NCBI GenBank assembly: GCA_964453205.1
Contig: CAYVRC010000208.1
Span: 1 to 9,451, forward strand
Source of the DNA: Crateriforma sp964453205
GTDB lineage: Bacteria > Planctomycetota > Planctomycetia > Pirellulales > Pirellulaceae
Reading direction: 5' to 3'
DNA: 9,451 nucleotides
The notes under the pieces were generated by a model. The model was not told the origin of the DNA and made no database searches. It worked only from the letters and a program-made list of their open reading frames with translations. This document shows, piece by piece, positions 1 to 7,165 of this stretch (position 1 is the stretch's first letter; every line of letters begins with the position of its first letter). The translations under genes and the position numbers were made by a program.

Positions 1-2
1 GA

Positions 3-779
3 AAGTACCGCATCGATCGACGGATCGGCCGGGGCGGATTTGCCGAAGTCTTTGCGGCCACCGATACGCTGTTGTCCATCAAGGTTGCCTTGAAAGTGCC
101 CAACGCCGGGTTGATCTCGGAAGATCTGATCGACGAATTTCGCCGCGAAGCCAAGCTGACGATGAGTCTGGATCATCCCAACATTTTGCCGATTCGCGAC
201 GCCAGTTTCATCGACGGACGTTTCGTGATCGTGACGCCGTTGGCCGAACGAACGCTGGACGATCGCCTGAAGAAGCGGATCCGCTTCGAAACCGCTTATG
301 AATACGTTTCGCAATTGCTCGACGCCGTGGCTTACGCCCACGCGACCGGGTTGATCCACTGCGACATCAAACCGGAGAACGTGTTGCTGTTTCCCGATGA
401 GCAACTGCGTTTGGGGGATTTCGGGATCGCCAAGGCCGCGCAAAAAACGATCAGCGGCTCCGGCACCGGAACGCTGGGCTACATGGCTCCCGAACAGGCG
501 ATGGGAAAACCGTCGGCTCGGAGCGATGTGTTTTCGCTCGGGCTGATCGCGTATCGACTGTTTTCGGGCAAGTGGCCCGAGTACCCCTTCGACTGGCCCT
601 TCGAAGGTGCCACGGTCATGCGTCGCCGCGTCCATCCCGACTTAATCGGCATCATCCGCAAATCCGTTGCCGTCAGGCCGCGTGATCGGTACGCCGACGC
701 GGGGAAAATGTCCGAGGCATGGGAAAAGGCCCGGATCAAGGCCGTCCGCTTTGTCAAGCGTCAACGTAAGATATCTTGA
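3..779 (+). CDS. Hanks-type Ser/Thr protein kinase, 5' end cut by window
   Basis: Eukaryotic-like protein kinase that would transfer ATP phosphate to Ser/Thr of protein substrates, probably in the cytoplasm. The frame is open from base 3 to the TGA at 777-779 (258 residues visible), so the TTG at 72 is not the true start. Counting from base 3, the sequence shows a glycine-rich loop GRGGFAEVF (9-17), the ATP lysine in VALKVP (K31), a likely alpha-C Glu (E49), the catalytic loop HCDIKPENV (D121, K123, N126), DFG (139-141) and the APE equivalent APEQ (162-165). The kinase domain is thus nearly whole and ends in a short basic tail (KRQRKIS) with no membrane helix or sensor domain; any extra domain would lie upstream of the window. 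The catalytic loop reads HCD rather than HRD (non-RD type). The PP2C gene follows 25 nt downstream on the same strand and is the likely antagonist. Family is certain; substrate is unknown. Confidence 0.93.
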   Translation, partial: KYRIDRRIGRGGFAEVFAATDTLLSIKVALKVPNAGLISEDLIDEFRREAKLTMSLDHPNILPIRDASFIDGRFVIVTPLAERTLDDRLKKRIRFETAYEYVSQLLDAVAYAHATGLIHCDIKPENVLLFPDEQLRLGDFGIAKAAQKTISGSGTGTLGYMAPEQAMGKPSARSDVFSLGLIAYRLFSGKWPEYPFDWPFEGATVMRRRVHPDLIGIIRKSVAVRPRDRYADAGKMSEAWEKARIKAVRFVKRQRKIS

Positions 780-804
780 GAGGACCCGACGCCGATTATC
801 GACC

Positions 805-1626
805 ATGCCCAGCACGCTTCATCCCGCCACCGAATACTTTCTCGAAAGCAACATGGATCAGCCGCGGCTGATGGAGGTTGCTCATCGACACGTGGTGACG
901 TTTTCACGGACGTGTCCCGGCAAAGTCGAACCGAACGACGACAGCGCCGCGGTCATTTGTTTGTCCTGCGACGCGATCGTGATGGCCGTCGCCGACGGCG
1001 TGGGCGGCGCGCCGATGGGCTATCGGGCGTCGGCGATCGCGATGCAGTGCCTGGGCGAAAGCTTGAACAAGCAGTGTGCGGTCAACGAAGGCGGTGATCT
1101 TCGTCCGGCAATCTTGGACGGGATCGAAAAGGCCAACGCAGAAATCTTGGACATGGGCACCGGCGCGGCGACGACCATCTCGGTCGTCGAAGTTCAAAAC
1201 GGAATCGCCCGGGGCTACCAGGTCGGCGATTCGATGAGTTTGATCGTCGGCGGTCGTGGCGTGGTCAAATGGAAATCGACTTCGCATTCGCCCGTCGGAT
1301 ACTTGATCGAATCCGGCATGATCGAGGAAGCCGATGCGATGAATCACGACGATCGTCATATCGTTTCGAATTTGGTCGGGTCCCGCAGAATGCACATCGA
1401 AATCGGCCCGGCGATCACGCTGGCCGCGCGGGACACGATCGTGTTGGCCAGCGACGGCTTATTCGATAACTTGCACGTCCACGAAATTTGCCAGATCGCG
1501 CGGCAGGGACGTCCGCTGGCTCGGATGGAAAAACTGGTCGCGTTGGCGACCGAGCGAATGAACGGCGACGACGAAGCGATGCCCGGCAAACCGGATGACT
1601 TCGCCGCGGTGTTGATGACGCCTTAG
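805..1626 (+). CDS. PP2C-family Ser/Thr protein phosphatase
   Basis: Metal-dependent (Mn/Mg) protein phosphatase of the PPM/PP2C family, 273 residues, close to the usual minimal bacterial PP2C (about 240-260). All metal-site motifs are visible: NDDS (44-47), VADGVGG (62-68), GDS (141-143), ASDGLFD (215-221) and PDDFAA (263-268). It lacks membrane helices and extra domains, so it is probably cytosolic. The ATG at 805 was chosen because the longer reading back to 667 runs through the kinase coding region in another frame and gives an Arg-rich unconserved-looking N terminus; ATG 853 is an alternative. A GAGAGGA stretch at about 778-784 is too distant to be a good RBS, so coupling to the kinase stop is possible. 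It most likely dephosphorylates the neighbouring kinase or its substrates. The family call is firm; the exact start is not. Confidence 0.93.
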   Translation: MPSTLHPATEYFLESNMDQPRLMEVAHRHVVTFSRTCPGKVEPNDDSAAVICLSCDAIVMAVADGVGGAPMGYRASAIAMQCLGESLNKQCAVNEGGDLRPAILDGIEKANAEILDMGTGAATTISVVEVQNGIARGYQVGDSMSLIVGGRGVVKWKSTSHSPVGYLIESGMIEEADAMNHDDRHIVSNLVGSRRMHIEIGPAITLAARDTIVLASDGLFDNLHVHEICQIARQGRPLARMEKLVALATERMNGDDEAMPGKPDDFAAVLMTP

Positions 1627-1660
1627 AACGGCCGAACGGACCTGACGCCGGCCCAACGGA

Positions 1661-1909
1661 TCAGCGCGAAGGGCGATCAAGCTTCGCCCGCGATCCCCGC
1701 CAGCGACTCGCCGCCGCCAGCGTGACCGCCGCGATCGCCACGAGAGCCAACAGCGGGGCGGTGTGCAAAGGTTGCGTCGCGTAATGCCACACCGATTGCC
1801 CCTCCCCCGCGTGTCCGTGGCCCTCGTGGGCCAGCGACGCCGAAGCGGTGATGAGCGTCAAAAGCAACGATGCGAACGGAACCCGAGCGGTCAGAAATCG
1901 GCGAAACAT
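1661..1909 (-). CDS. small exported His-rich single-pass membrane protein
   Basis: An 82-residue protein not assigned to a named family. Residues 1-27 look like a Sec signal peptide: a basic start (MFRRF), a hydrophobic core, and a likely cleavage after ASLA. The mature end would then begin HEGHGHAGEG, a short His/Glu stretch that could bind a divalent metal. A linker (about 38-50) leads to one hydrophobic helix (about 51-68) and a basic tail (RWRGSRAKLDRPSR), suggesting the His-rich part faces the periplasm and the tail the cytoplasm. The start is supported by AGGA (bases 1916-1919) six nt before the ATG and a promoter-like pair upstream. It converges with the PP2C gene, leaving a 34-nt gap. 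The metal role is inference from composition only. That it is a real gene rests on signal peptide, RBS and promoter. Confidence 0.7.
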   Translation of the reverse strand: MFRRFLTARVPFASLLLTLITASASLAHEGHGHAGEGQSVWHYATQPLHTAPLLALVAIAAVTLAAASRWRGSRAKLDRPSR

Positions 1910-1915
1910 GGTCAG

Positions 1916-1919
1916 TCCT
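1916..1919 (-). promoter_or_regulatory. RBS of the small His-rich membrane protein
   Basis: Minus-strand AGGA lies six nt upstream of the ATG at 1909. It is one of the few well-placed Shine-Dalgarno sequences in the window and helps fix this start. Confidence 0.6.
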
Positions 1920-1939
1920 GTGGAAGAAGGGAACGCCTG

Positions 1940-1968
1940 ATTTTAGGAGTTTGCCAGACCCGTGACGA
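1940..1968 (-). promoter_or_regulatory. candidate sigma70-type promoter for the small His-rich gene
   Basis: Reading the minus strand, TCGTCA (1968-1963; 4 of 6 to TTGACA) is followed after 17 nt by TAAAAT (1945-1940; 5 of 6 to TATAAT). This predicts a transcript start near 1933 and a leader of about 24 nt that contains the AGGA site. The match is by eye. Confidence 0.42.
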
Positions 1969-2048
1969 GTCGCGCCGTCTCGGCGCATTGTCGCAGGCAA
2001 GAAATCGAATACGCTTTTTTGGCATTTCGTTTGCGTCAAAGTCGATCC

Positions 2049-2086
2049 AAACGACGTTTTTTCACCTTGCCGAGACGTCGTTTTTT
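2049..2086 (+). terminator. possible hairpin with T-tail
   Basis: AAACGACG (2049-2056) pairs perfectly with CGTCGTTT (2076-2083) across a 19-nt loop, and the second arm runs into six T (2081-2086). That is the form of a Rho-independent terminator or attenuator reading rightwards. The loop is long and the stem only 8 bp, three of them A-T. No plus-strand gene ends just upstream, so if it acts it might be a leader attenuator or block antisense reading from the PP2C side. Confidence 0.28.
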
Positions 2087-2185
2087 GGCCCGACGAACGC
2101 CCGAACTCTAAATGAACGGGTGTTTGGCCGAATAGTGTCATTCTGAAAGTTTCCCCTTGATCTCGAACACGGAGGTTTGCGAGAC

Positions 2186-2194
2186 TGCCATAAT
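2186..2194 (+). promoter_or_regulatory. possible extended -10 promoter for the VKOR fusion
   Basis: TGC followed directly by CATAAT (2189-2194; 5 of 6 to TATAAT) resembles an extended -10 element. No convincing -35 lies 16-18 nt upstream. It predicts a transcript start near 2201, which would rule out the TTG at 2177 and favour translation from ATG 2213 or 2261. Confidence 0.3.
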
Positions 2195-2212
2195 CTCGAT
2201 CTGAGACAATTC

Positions 2213-3838
2213 ATGTCCAAGCATCCAAGCCTCGGCTCCGTTGAACAGGAAAACGATCTGATGTTGCCAGGAAGGCAAAACACACGCGTCGAAACGCGAT
2301 CATCGGTGTCCGTCCGCTCCGTGCATTCGGATGCTTCTGGCCTGTCACGGCCCGGGCGAAATCTCCGAACTTTGCGGTTCGGGATCGTGGCGGTGTTGGC
2401 GTGCCTGGGGCTGGGGATCAGTTCCTACTTGACCTACAGCGGCTTCACCGGAACCTCGGTCGCCGGGTGTGACGGCGGCACGTTCGATTGCGGCCACGTG
2501 CTGAGCAGCCGTTGGTCAAAGATCGGCGGCATCCCGGTGGGCCTGCCGGCGGCGCTGGTCTATGCGACCGTGCTCGGCTGTCTGATGACCGGCGGGCTGA
2601 GTTCGCGTGGCACGCAAACGCAGCGGAATTTGCTCGCTTTATTGTTGGTCGTCGCCGCGTCCGCCGCGGTTTGGTTCATCGCCTTGCAGTTCGTGTTGGG
2701 CAAGTTCTGTTTTTATTGCTGCATCGCCCACGGGTGTTCGTTGATTTTGGCTTTACTCGTGCTGCCACAATTGAATCTGGGCGGGGCCCGTTTGGCAAAG
2801 TTCGCCGGCGTCGGCGTGTTGGCAACGACCGGCCTGGCACTGATCCAATATCAGACCGAACCGCCGCCGACTTTCCGGATCGAAACCCACGACAACATCG
2901 GTGCGGTCACGTTGCCTGCCGAAACGAACCACGAAGGCGACGGGGTGTTCGACGCGCCGGATATTTTCGCAGCGCCCTCGGAATCGGACTCGCCGGTCTT
3001 CGAAGCTCCGGTCTTCGAAGCGCCGGTGTTCGAAGCGCCCGCTTTTGAAACTCCCGCGGACGAATCGTCCGGCGAATCGGCTGAACCGTCCGGCGCGTCG
3101 GCGGAGCGATCCGCGTCATCAGTCTCACTCGGCTGGGTCGCACCATTGGTGGGTCTGACCGGTGTGTTGCAAGTCTCCGGTGCCGGGGCAACGGCCTCCC
3201 AATCAACGGATTCCGAATCGGACGCGGCCGCGGAGTCGGACGTGGTCGCCGACTCCGAACCCGGCCCGCGTCTGGTGCCCGTCTCCTCGGGACGTCGACA
3301 ATTGCAAGTCGGACAATGGCCTTTGATCGGGGACAAAGACGCTCGTTACATTTTTGTCGCGATGTTCGACTACACCTGTTCTCATTGCCGCACGACTTAT
3401 CAAGCGATCCAGGACGCCCGCGAGCAGGGTTTGGACGTGGCGGTCGTTTCGCTGCCGATTCCGCTGCATCAGTCGTGCAACGATGCGGCCAAGAACAACG
3501 ACCCGGAAAATGCCCAGCGATGTGACGTGGCAAAGCTGGCGATCGCCGTCTGGTTGGCTCAGCCTGATCAGTTCGAGGTCTTTCACCGCTGGTTGTTGGA
3601 CCGTTACCGCAGCGCCCCCGAGGCTCGGCGAAAGGCGGCCGAATTGGTCGGCGAGCGAACTCTGCGTGAGAAACTGGCTAGCCCCATTCCGGCGGCTTTC
3701 GTCGCCAAGAATGTCTTCTTGTACAAGGAAGCGGGTGCCGGCGCGTTGCCGAAGCTGGTGTTCCCCAGGACGACCGTGGTGGGCGAAGTCAGCAGCGGGA
3801 CGACGATCGCCAACTTGGTGCGATCGAATCTGCCCTGA
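2213..3838 (+). CDS. VKOR-DsbA/thioredoxin-fold fusion protein (disulfide formation)
   Basis: A 541-residue membrane protein joining a vitamin K epoxide reductase domain to a DsbA-like thioredoxin fold; such fusions couple quinone reduction to disulfide-bond formation in exported proteins. Residues counted from ATG 2213: helix 1 about 54-76; loop cysteines C86 and C93 in GCDGGTFDCGHVL; the VKOR signature GGIPVGLPAALVY (105-117); active-site CFYC (166-169) at the end of a helix; further helices to about 211. A Pro/Ser/Glu/Ala-rich linker (about 215-365) carries VFEAP repeats (262-281) and a short hydrophobic patch (about 305-322). The thioredoxin part has CSHC (389-392) in FDYTCSHCR and a likely cis-Pro in LPKLVFP (P513). 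The start is uncertain: TTG 2177 has GGAGG only one nt away, and ATG 2261 has AGGA at 2247-2250 ten nt upstream. All keep the full VKOR domain. The antiporter gene follows after 91 nt. Confidence 0.9.
   Translation: MSKHPSLGSVEQENDLMLPGRQNTRVETRSSVSVRSVHSDASGLSRPGRNLRTLRFGIVAVLACLGLGISSYLTYSGFTGTSVAGCDGGTFDCGHVLSSRWSKIGGIPVGLPAALVYATVLGCLMTGGLSSRGTQTQRNLLALLLVVAASAAVWFIALQFVLGKFCFYCCIAHGCSLILALLVLPQLNLGGARLAKFAGVGVLATTGLALIQYQTEPPPTFRIETHDNIGAVTLPAETNHEGDGVFDAPDIFAAPSESDSPVFEAPVFEAPVFEAPAFETPADESSGESAEPSGASAERSASSVSLGWVAPLVGLTGVLQVSGAGATASQSTDSESDAAAESDVVADSEPGPRLVPVSSGRRQLQVGQWPLIGDKDARYIFVAMFDYTCSHCRTTYQAIQDAREQGLDVAVVSLPIPLHQSCNDAAKNNDPENAQRCDVAKLAIAVWLAQPDQFEVFHRWLLDRYRSAPEARRKAAELVGERTLREKLASPIPAAFVAKNVFLYKEAGAGALPKLVFPRTTVVGEVSSGTTIANLVRSNLP
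2247..2250 (+). promoter_or_regulatory. AGGA that could select ATG 2261 for the VKOR fusion
   Basis: AGGA lies ten nt before ATG 2261, a workable though slightly long spacing. Use of this start would drop 16 residues from the ATG 2213 reading, before any membrane helix, with no loss of recognised domains. Confidence 0.35.
2996..3055 (+). repeat. 15-bp coding tandem repeat (VFEAP x3 plus AFETP)
   Basis: Four consecutive five-codon units encode VFEAP, VFEAP, VFEAP and AFETP in the linker between the VKOR and thioredoxin domains. The first three units differ mainly at third codon positions and the fourth has diverged further, suggesting an older expansion kept at protein level rather than a very recent slippage. 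Confidence 0.85.
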
Positions 3839-3929
3839 CTTTGGCGACTGATCGTCGATTCGATTCGGCGCGGATTTCGGGCCGCTGCGATGTCTTGCGG
3901 TCCCTTCCCGGCTAACCTGTTCATCATTC

Positions 3930-5690
3930 TTGGTCGCTTCGGACCCTGGACCAGTCGAAAAAACGCCGCGGGAATCGCCCAAGTTGCACATCGCCACGAC
4001 CATCGGAATGCTGCTGGCCGCCAGTCTGTTGGCCGGTCTGATCGGCGAACTCCTGCGATTGCCCAAGGTGACCGCCTACCTGCTGGCCGGACTGGTGCTC
4101 GGTTCCAGCGTGCTGGACGTCGTGCCGCACGACCAAACCGAATTCTTGGAACCGCTGACGAAACTCGCCATGGCGTTGGTGCTGTTTCACCTGGGCACCC
4201 AATTCCCGATCGACCAGTTGCGGCGTTTGGGGCGGATGGCGATCCCGCTGTCCATCGGCGAACTGGGCTTCACGATCGTGTTGGTCACCGGCGGCTTGAT
4301 GCTGATCGGTGTGGCCGGTTCGCAAGCCTTGCTGTTGGGTGTCCTGGCATTGGCCACCGCGCCGGCGACGACGATGCTGGTGCTGCGGGAAACCGGAGCC
4401 GCGGGGCCGGTGACCAGCATGATCGGAACGTTGGTCACTTTGAACAACATCGCCGCGGTGGTGTTGTTCGAATTGGTTTGGTCAGCCGTTCAGTTGGCCA
4501 GCGGGCAATCCGAACGCGCGCCGGTCGAAGTTGTCGGATCATTGGCGACTGCGCTGGGCGGATCGGTGATGTTGGGTCTGGTCGGCGGTTTGATCGTCAG
4601 CTACGCGTGCGAATTGTTACACCCGAAACGTTGGCTGGTCCTGCTGATCGGTGTGTCCGGAGTCCTTTTGGGGCTCAGCGAGTCATGGGACCTGCCGTAC
4701 ATGCTGACGTTCCTGGTTTTGGGCGTCGTCGTGGCGAACTCCTCCAGCGGTACCGAAAAAATCATCGACCAGTTTGATTCGATCGGCGGACTGTTGACGG
4801 TGGTTTTCTTTTCGGTCCATGGTTCGGAACTGAACCTACAACTCTTGTGGCAGGTCGGTGTCGTCGGTGCGGCCTACGTCGTGCTCCGGTGCATCGGCAA
4901 GATCGCCGGTGTGTACTGGTCGGCCGGTCGTATTCGTGCGCCGCGTGACCTGCAAATCTGGTTGGGCCCGGCCTTGTTGGCCCAAGCCGGCGCGGCGATT
5001 TCGCTGGCCACGTCGGCGAAGATGCGATCCCCCGAACTTGCCGGCGATGTGCAAGCAATCATCTTGGGGACCGTCGTGCTGTTCGAAATCGTCGGGCCAC
5101 TGCTGACCCGCAAAGCGGTGTTGCAGAGCGGCGAGATGCCCATCGCGAATTCGATCCACCACACGTTCGGGACACCGCTCTCGGCCCTCCGCAACGTGCT
5201 GACCCGATTGGCCGGTTCGACCGGACTGCTCGGCAGCGGCGACATGAGCGGACGGATGCAGGTGGAACAAGTCATGCGTCGCAGCGTCGACGGGATCGCC
5301 CAGAGCGCCGACTTCAACGAAGTCTTGCATTTCGTCGAACATTCACACGACAACACGTTTCCGGTCTTGGATGACGAACGCACGGTGGTCGGTTTGATCC
5401 GATTCGATCTGCTCGATCAAGCATGTTTCGATCCGCACGACGACCATCTGTTGTGTGCGATTGACCTGGCGACGCCGCCGGAGATCTTGCTGCACCCGTC
5501 CCAGCCGGTGCGCGACGCCGTCTCGCTGTTCCGGAAGACGTCCGATGATTGCGTGCCGGTGGTCAGCGACGAAGCGCCGCACCGCTTGGTCGGCAGCGTT
5601 CGCCGCAGCGACTTGACCAGTCTGCTGATTCGAGATCGCAAGCAAAGCAAGAAACAAGCCAAGCCGCGCGTCCCACTGGCGTCGTCCTGA
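3930..5690 (+). CDS. CPA2-family cation:proton antiporter with tandem CBS domains
   Basis: An integral membrane exchanger of the Kef/NapA/GerN-like CPA2 superfamily, expected to swap Na+ or K+ for H+ across the cytoplasmic membrane. Of 586 residues, about 20-395 form a run of roughly 11-13 hydrophobic helices with typical stretches LRLPKVTAYLLAGLVLG (42-58), LVLFHLGTQF (83-92) and GPALLAQAGAAISLA (346-360). A linker leads to two CBS-type modules (about 445-500 and 510-570), which in this setting usually bind adenine nucleotides and gate transport. There is no TrkA-N/RCK domain. The core helix reads TLVTLNNIAAVVLFE (N172, N173), where relatives usually have Asp in an ND, QD or DD pair. Start choice is weak: TTG 3930 is the longest reading, TTG 3984 and ATG 4008 are alternatives just before helix 1, and none has a strong RBS. 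It lies 91 nt after the VKOR fusion and converges with the protease gene. Confidence 0.9.
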   Translation: MVASDPGPVEKTPRESPKLHIATTIGMLLAASLLAGLIGELLRLPKVTAYLLAGLVLGSSVLDVVPHDQTEFLEPLTKLAMALVLFHLGTQFPIDQLRRLGRMAIPLSIGELGFTIVLVTGGLMLIGVAGSQALLLGVLALATAPATTMLVLRETGAAGPVTSMIGTLVTLNNIAAVVLFELVWSAVQLASGQSERAPVEVVGSLATALGGSVMLGLVGGLIVSYACELLHPKRWLVLLIGVSGVLLGLSESWDLPYMLTFLVLGVVVANSSSGTEKIIDQFDSIGGLLTVVFFSVHGSELNLQLLWQVGVVGAAYVVLRCIGKIAGVYWSAGRIRAPRDLQIWLGPALLAQAGAAISLATSAKMRSPELAGDVQAIILGTVVLFEIVGPLLTRKAVLQSGEMPIANSIHHTFGTPLSALRNVLTRLAGSTGLLGSGDMSGRMQVEQVMRRSVDGIAQSADFNEVLHFVEHSHDNTFPVLDDERTVVGLIRFDLLDQACFDPHDDHLLCAIDLATPPEILLHPSQPVRDAVSLFRKTSDDCVPVVSDEAPHRLVGSVRRSDLTSLLIRDRKQSKKQAKPRVPLASS

Positions 5691-5732
5691 CGAATCGACC
5701 GGAACTCGGTTACGGATGCGAGGTCGGTCGTG

Positions 5733-5742
5733 GACGATCGTC
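5733..5742. other. 10-bp perfect palindrome between convergent genes
   Basis: GACGATCGTC is self-complementary and overlaps the stop of the protease gene by two bases. No T-tract follows on either strand and no good Rho-independent terminator is seen in the 5691-5740 gap, so its role is open and it may be chance. Confidence 0.25.
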
Positions 5743-7162
5743 AAGCCGCGACGGGGGTCGGCGCGGCGGCGCCCGGCTCGGAGGCCCGGATTTGTCCGCG
5801 TAAATAATGGAGGGCTTGATCCAGCGGCGGATCGCCGGTGATCGGCGGGCCGAGTGGCGGATCGGCGGGACGCCGGGGCGCCGCTTCCCCGATTTCGTCT
5901 TGCCGATCGGCTTCCCCTTCGTTGTCGACCGAATCGGTGTCCCCGTCAGTCGTTTCCTCGTCGGGGACTTCGTCGGCGATCAACGGAAAGCTCGCACGAC
6001 GCCAGCGACGCAGGATGAATCGTTCCTTTTTCAGATCGACGGGCACGAACAAACCTGCGTCGGGCACCACGCCCCACTCGTCGGCTTCGGTCGCCTGTCG
6101 GCCGCGGTGAATGTTGTGATCGTTGGGGCGATAGAAATTCGCAACGGTCAAACGCAAGGCACTGCGGCCCAATTGCAAAGGCAGGATGTTTTGCACGGTG
6201 CCTTTGCCGTAGCTGCGAACCCCGGCGACCTTGGCTCGGCCGTGATCTTGTAAGCACGCCGCGACGATTTCACTGGCACTGGCGCTGTTGCCGTCGATCA
6301 AGACCAGAATGGGTTTTTCGGAGTCGACGAGGGTGCCCGGCGTGGCTTCCCAAGTGTCTTCCAAGACGCCGCCGCGGGTTTTCGTCGACACGATCCGGCC
6401 GCCGTCCAGAAACATGTCGCAGACGGCGACCGCGGTGGAAAGCAATCCGCCACCGTTTCCGCGAAAGTCCAAGATCAGGGCGGCGAAATCATTATCCAAT
6501 TCGCGCAGCGTGCGTTCCAATTCTTGCGGCGTCTTGTCGCCGAACGTCGTCAGGCGAATGTACGCAATCTCGCTCGCCTCGGCCAAGCGATAAACCCAGT
6601 CGTCGGACGCATCGCGGTGATCGCCGACGACGGATTCTAGCGGAATGGTTTCACGACGCACGGAAAGATCGACGACCTGTTCGTCACGTCGGACTTTCAC
6701 CTCCACCGTGGTGCCGATCGGACCACGAAGCAGTTTGCTGACCTCGTTGATCTCCATGGCGGAAACGTCGTTGCCCGCGACGTCGACGATTTCATCGCCG
6801 GGCAGAAAACCGGCTCGCAACGCAGGCGAACCGACCATCGGCGTGATCACACGGACCGGCCGGGTCGGTTCCGGTTGTTCGATCAAAATGCCGATGCCCG
6901 CGAATTCTTGGTTGATCGTGTTTTGAAACGAGTCGTACGCGGACGCGGCGATGAAACTGCTGTTTTCGTCCAGTTCACCGGTCAGTCCGTTCATGGCCGC
7001 ACCGACCAGAGCTTCCGAGTCGACCGGTTCGACGTAGTAGCGGTCGATCAACTGCATCGCGTCGCCGATGACCAAAGCCGGCCGGATGAACTGAAACGTG
7101 CTGTAGCAAACCAGCGACACCAGGCCGGCAAAAAGAATGAAGTTCAAATGCTTGGGAGGCAT
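5741..7162 (-). CDS. membrane-anchored S41 C-terminal processing protease with PDZ domain
   Basis: A CtpA/Prc-type serine protease of 473 residues that would cut the C-terminal parts of exported proteins in the periplasm. Domains in order: an N-terminal signal anchor (about 7-31); a helical lead-in (RYYVEPVDSEALVGAAMNGL); a PDZ domain (about 88-170) with LRAGFLPGDEIVDVAG; and the S41 catalytic core (about 190-375). The Ser-Lys dyad is visible as NSASASE, with S295 the likely nucleophile, and SYGKGTVQ with K320. The 25-residue spacing equals that of E. coli Prc and B. subtilis CtpB. The DFRGNGGG turn (232-239) is also canonical. The tail (about 395-473) is acidic then proline-rich, probably disordered. 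It starts only 3 nt after the stop of the upstream membrane-protein gene with no evident RBS, suggesting translational coupling. It converges with the antiporter gene, leaving a 50-nt gap. Confidence 0.93.
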   Translation of the reverse strand: MPPKHLNFILFAGLVSLVCYSTFQFIRPALVIGDAMQLIDRYYVEPVDSEALVGAAMNGLTGELDENSSFIAASAYDSFQNTINQEFAGIGILIEQPEPTRPVRVITPMVGSPALRAGFLPGDEIVDVAGNDVSAMEINEVSKLLRGPIGTTVEVKVRRDEQVVDLSVRRETIPLESVVGDHRDASDDWVYRLAEASEIAYIRLTTFGDKTPQELERTLRELDNDFAALILDFRGNGGGLLSTAVAVCDMFLDGGRIVSTKTRGGVLEDTWEATPGTLVDSEKPILVLIDGNSASASEIVAACLQDHGRAKVAGVRSYGKGTVQNILPLQLGRSALRLTVANFYRPNDHNIHRGRQATEADEWGVVPDAGLFVPVDLKKERFILRRWRRASFPLIADEVPDEETTDGDTDSVDNEGEADRQDEIGEAAPRRPADPPLGPPITGDPPLDQALHYLRGQIRASEPGAAAPTPVAA

Positions 7163-7165
7163 CGA

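Larger units (their letters stand above)
1910..2212. other. divergent intergenic region, about 300 bp
   Basis: This gap separates the minus-strand small membrane protein from the plus-strand VKOR fusion. It is visibly more T-rich than its surroundings, with runs of six T at 2057-2062 and 2081-2086. It holds the candidate promoters and the hairpin listed separately. Open frames crossing it look like chance readings: they lack recognisable motifs and overlap the real genes. A GGAGG at 2171-2175 has no ATG or GTG at a usable distance; only a TTG one nt later follows it. Confidence 0.6.

Noticed and set aside
1666..1689. Short stems (GCGAAG/CTTCGC and GGGCGA/TCGCCC) between the convergent PP2C and small-protein genes.
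   Set aside because: The two stems exclude each other, no T-tract follows, and they lie in the coding end of the small gene. They are not convincing as a terminator.
1677..2141. Minus-strand 154-codon frame covering the small His-rich gene.
   Set aside because: The overlapping 82-codon frame has a signal peptide, RBS and promoter; this one has none of these.
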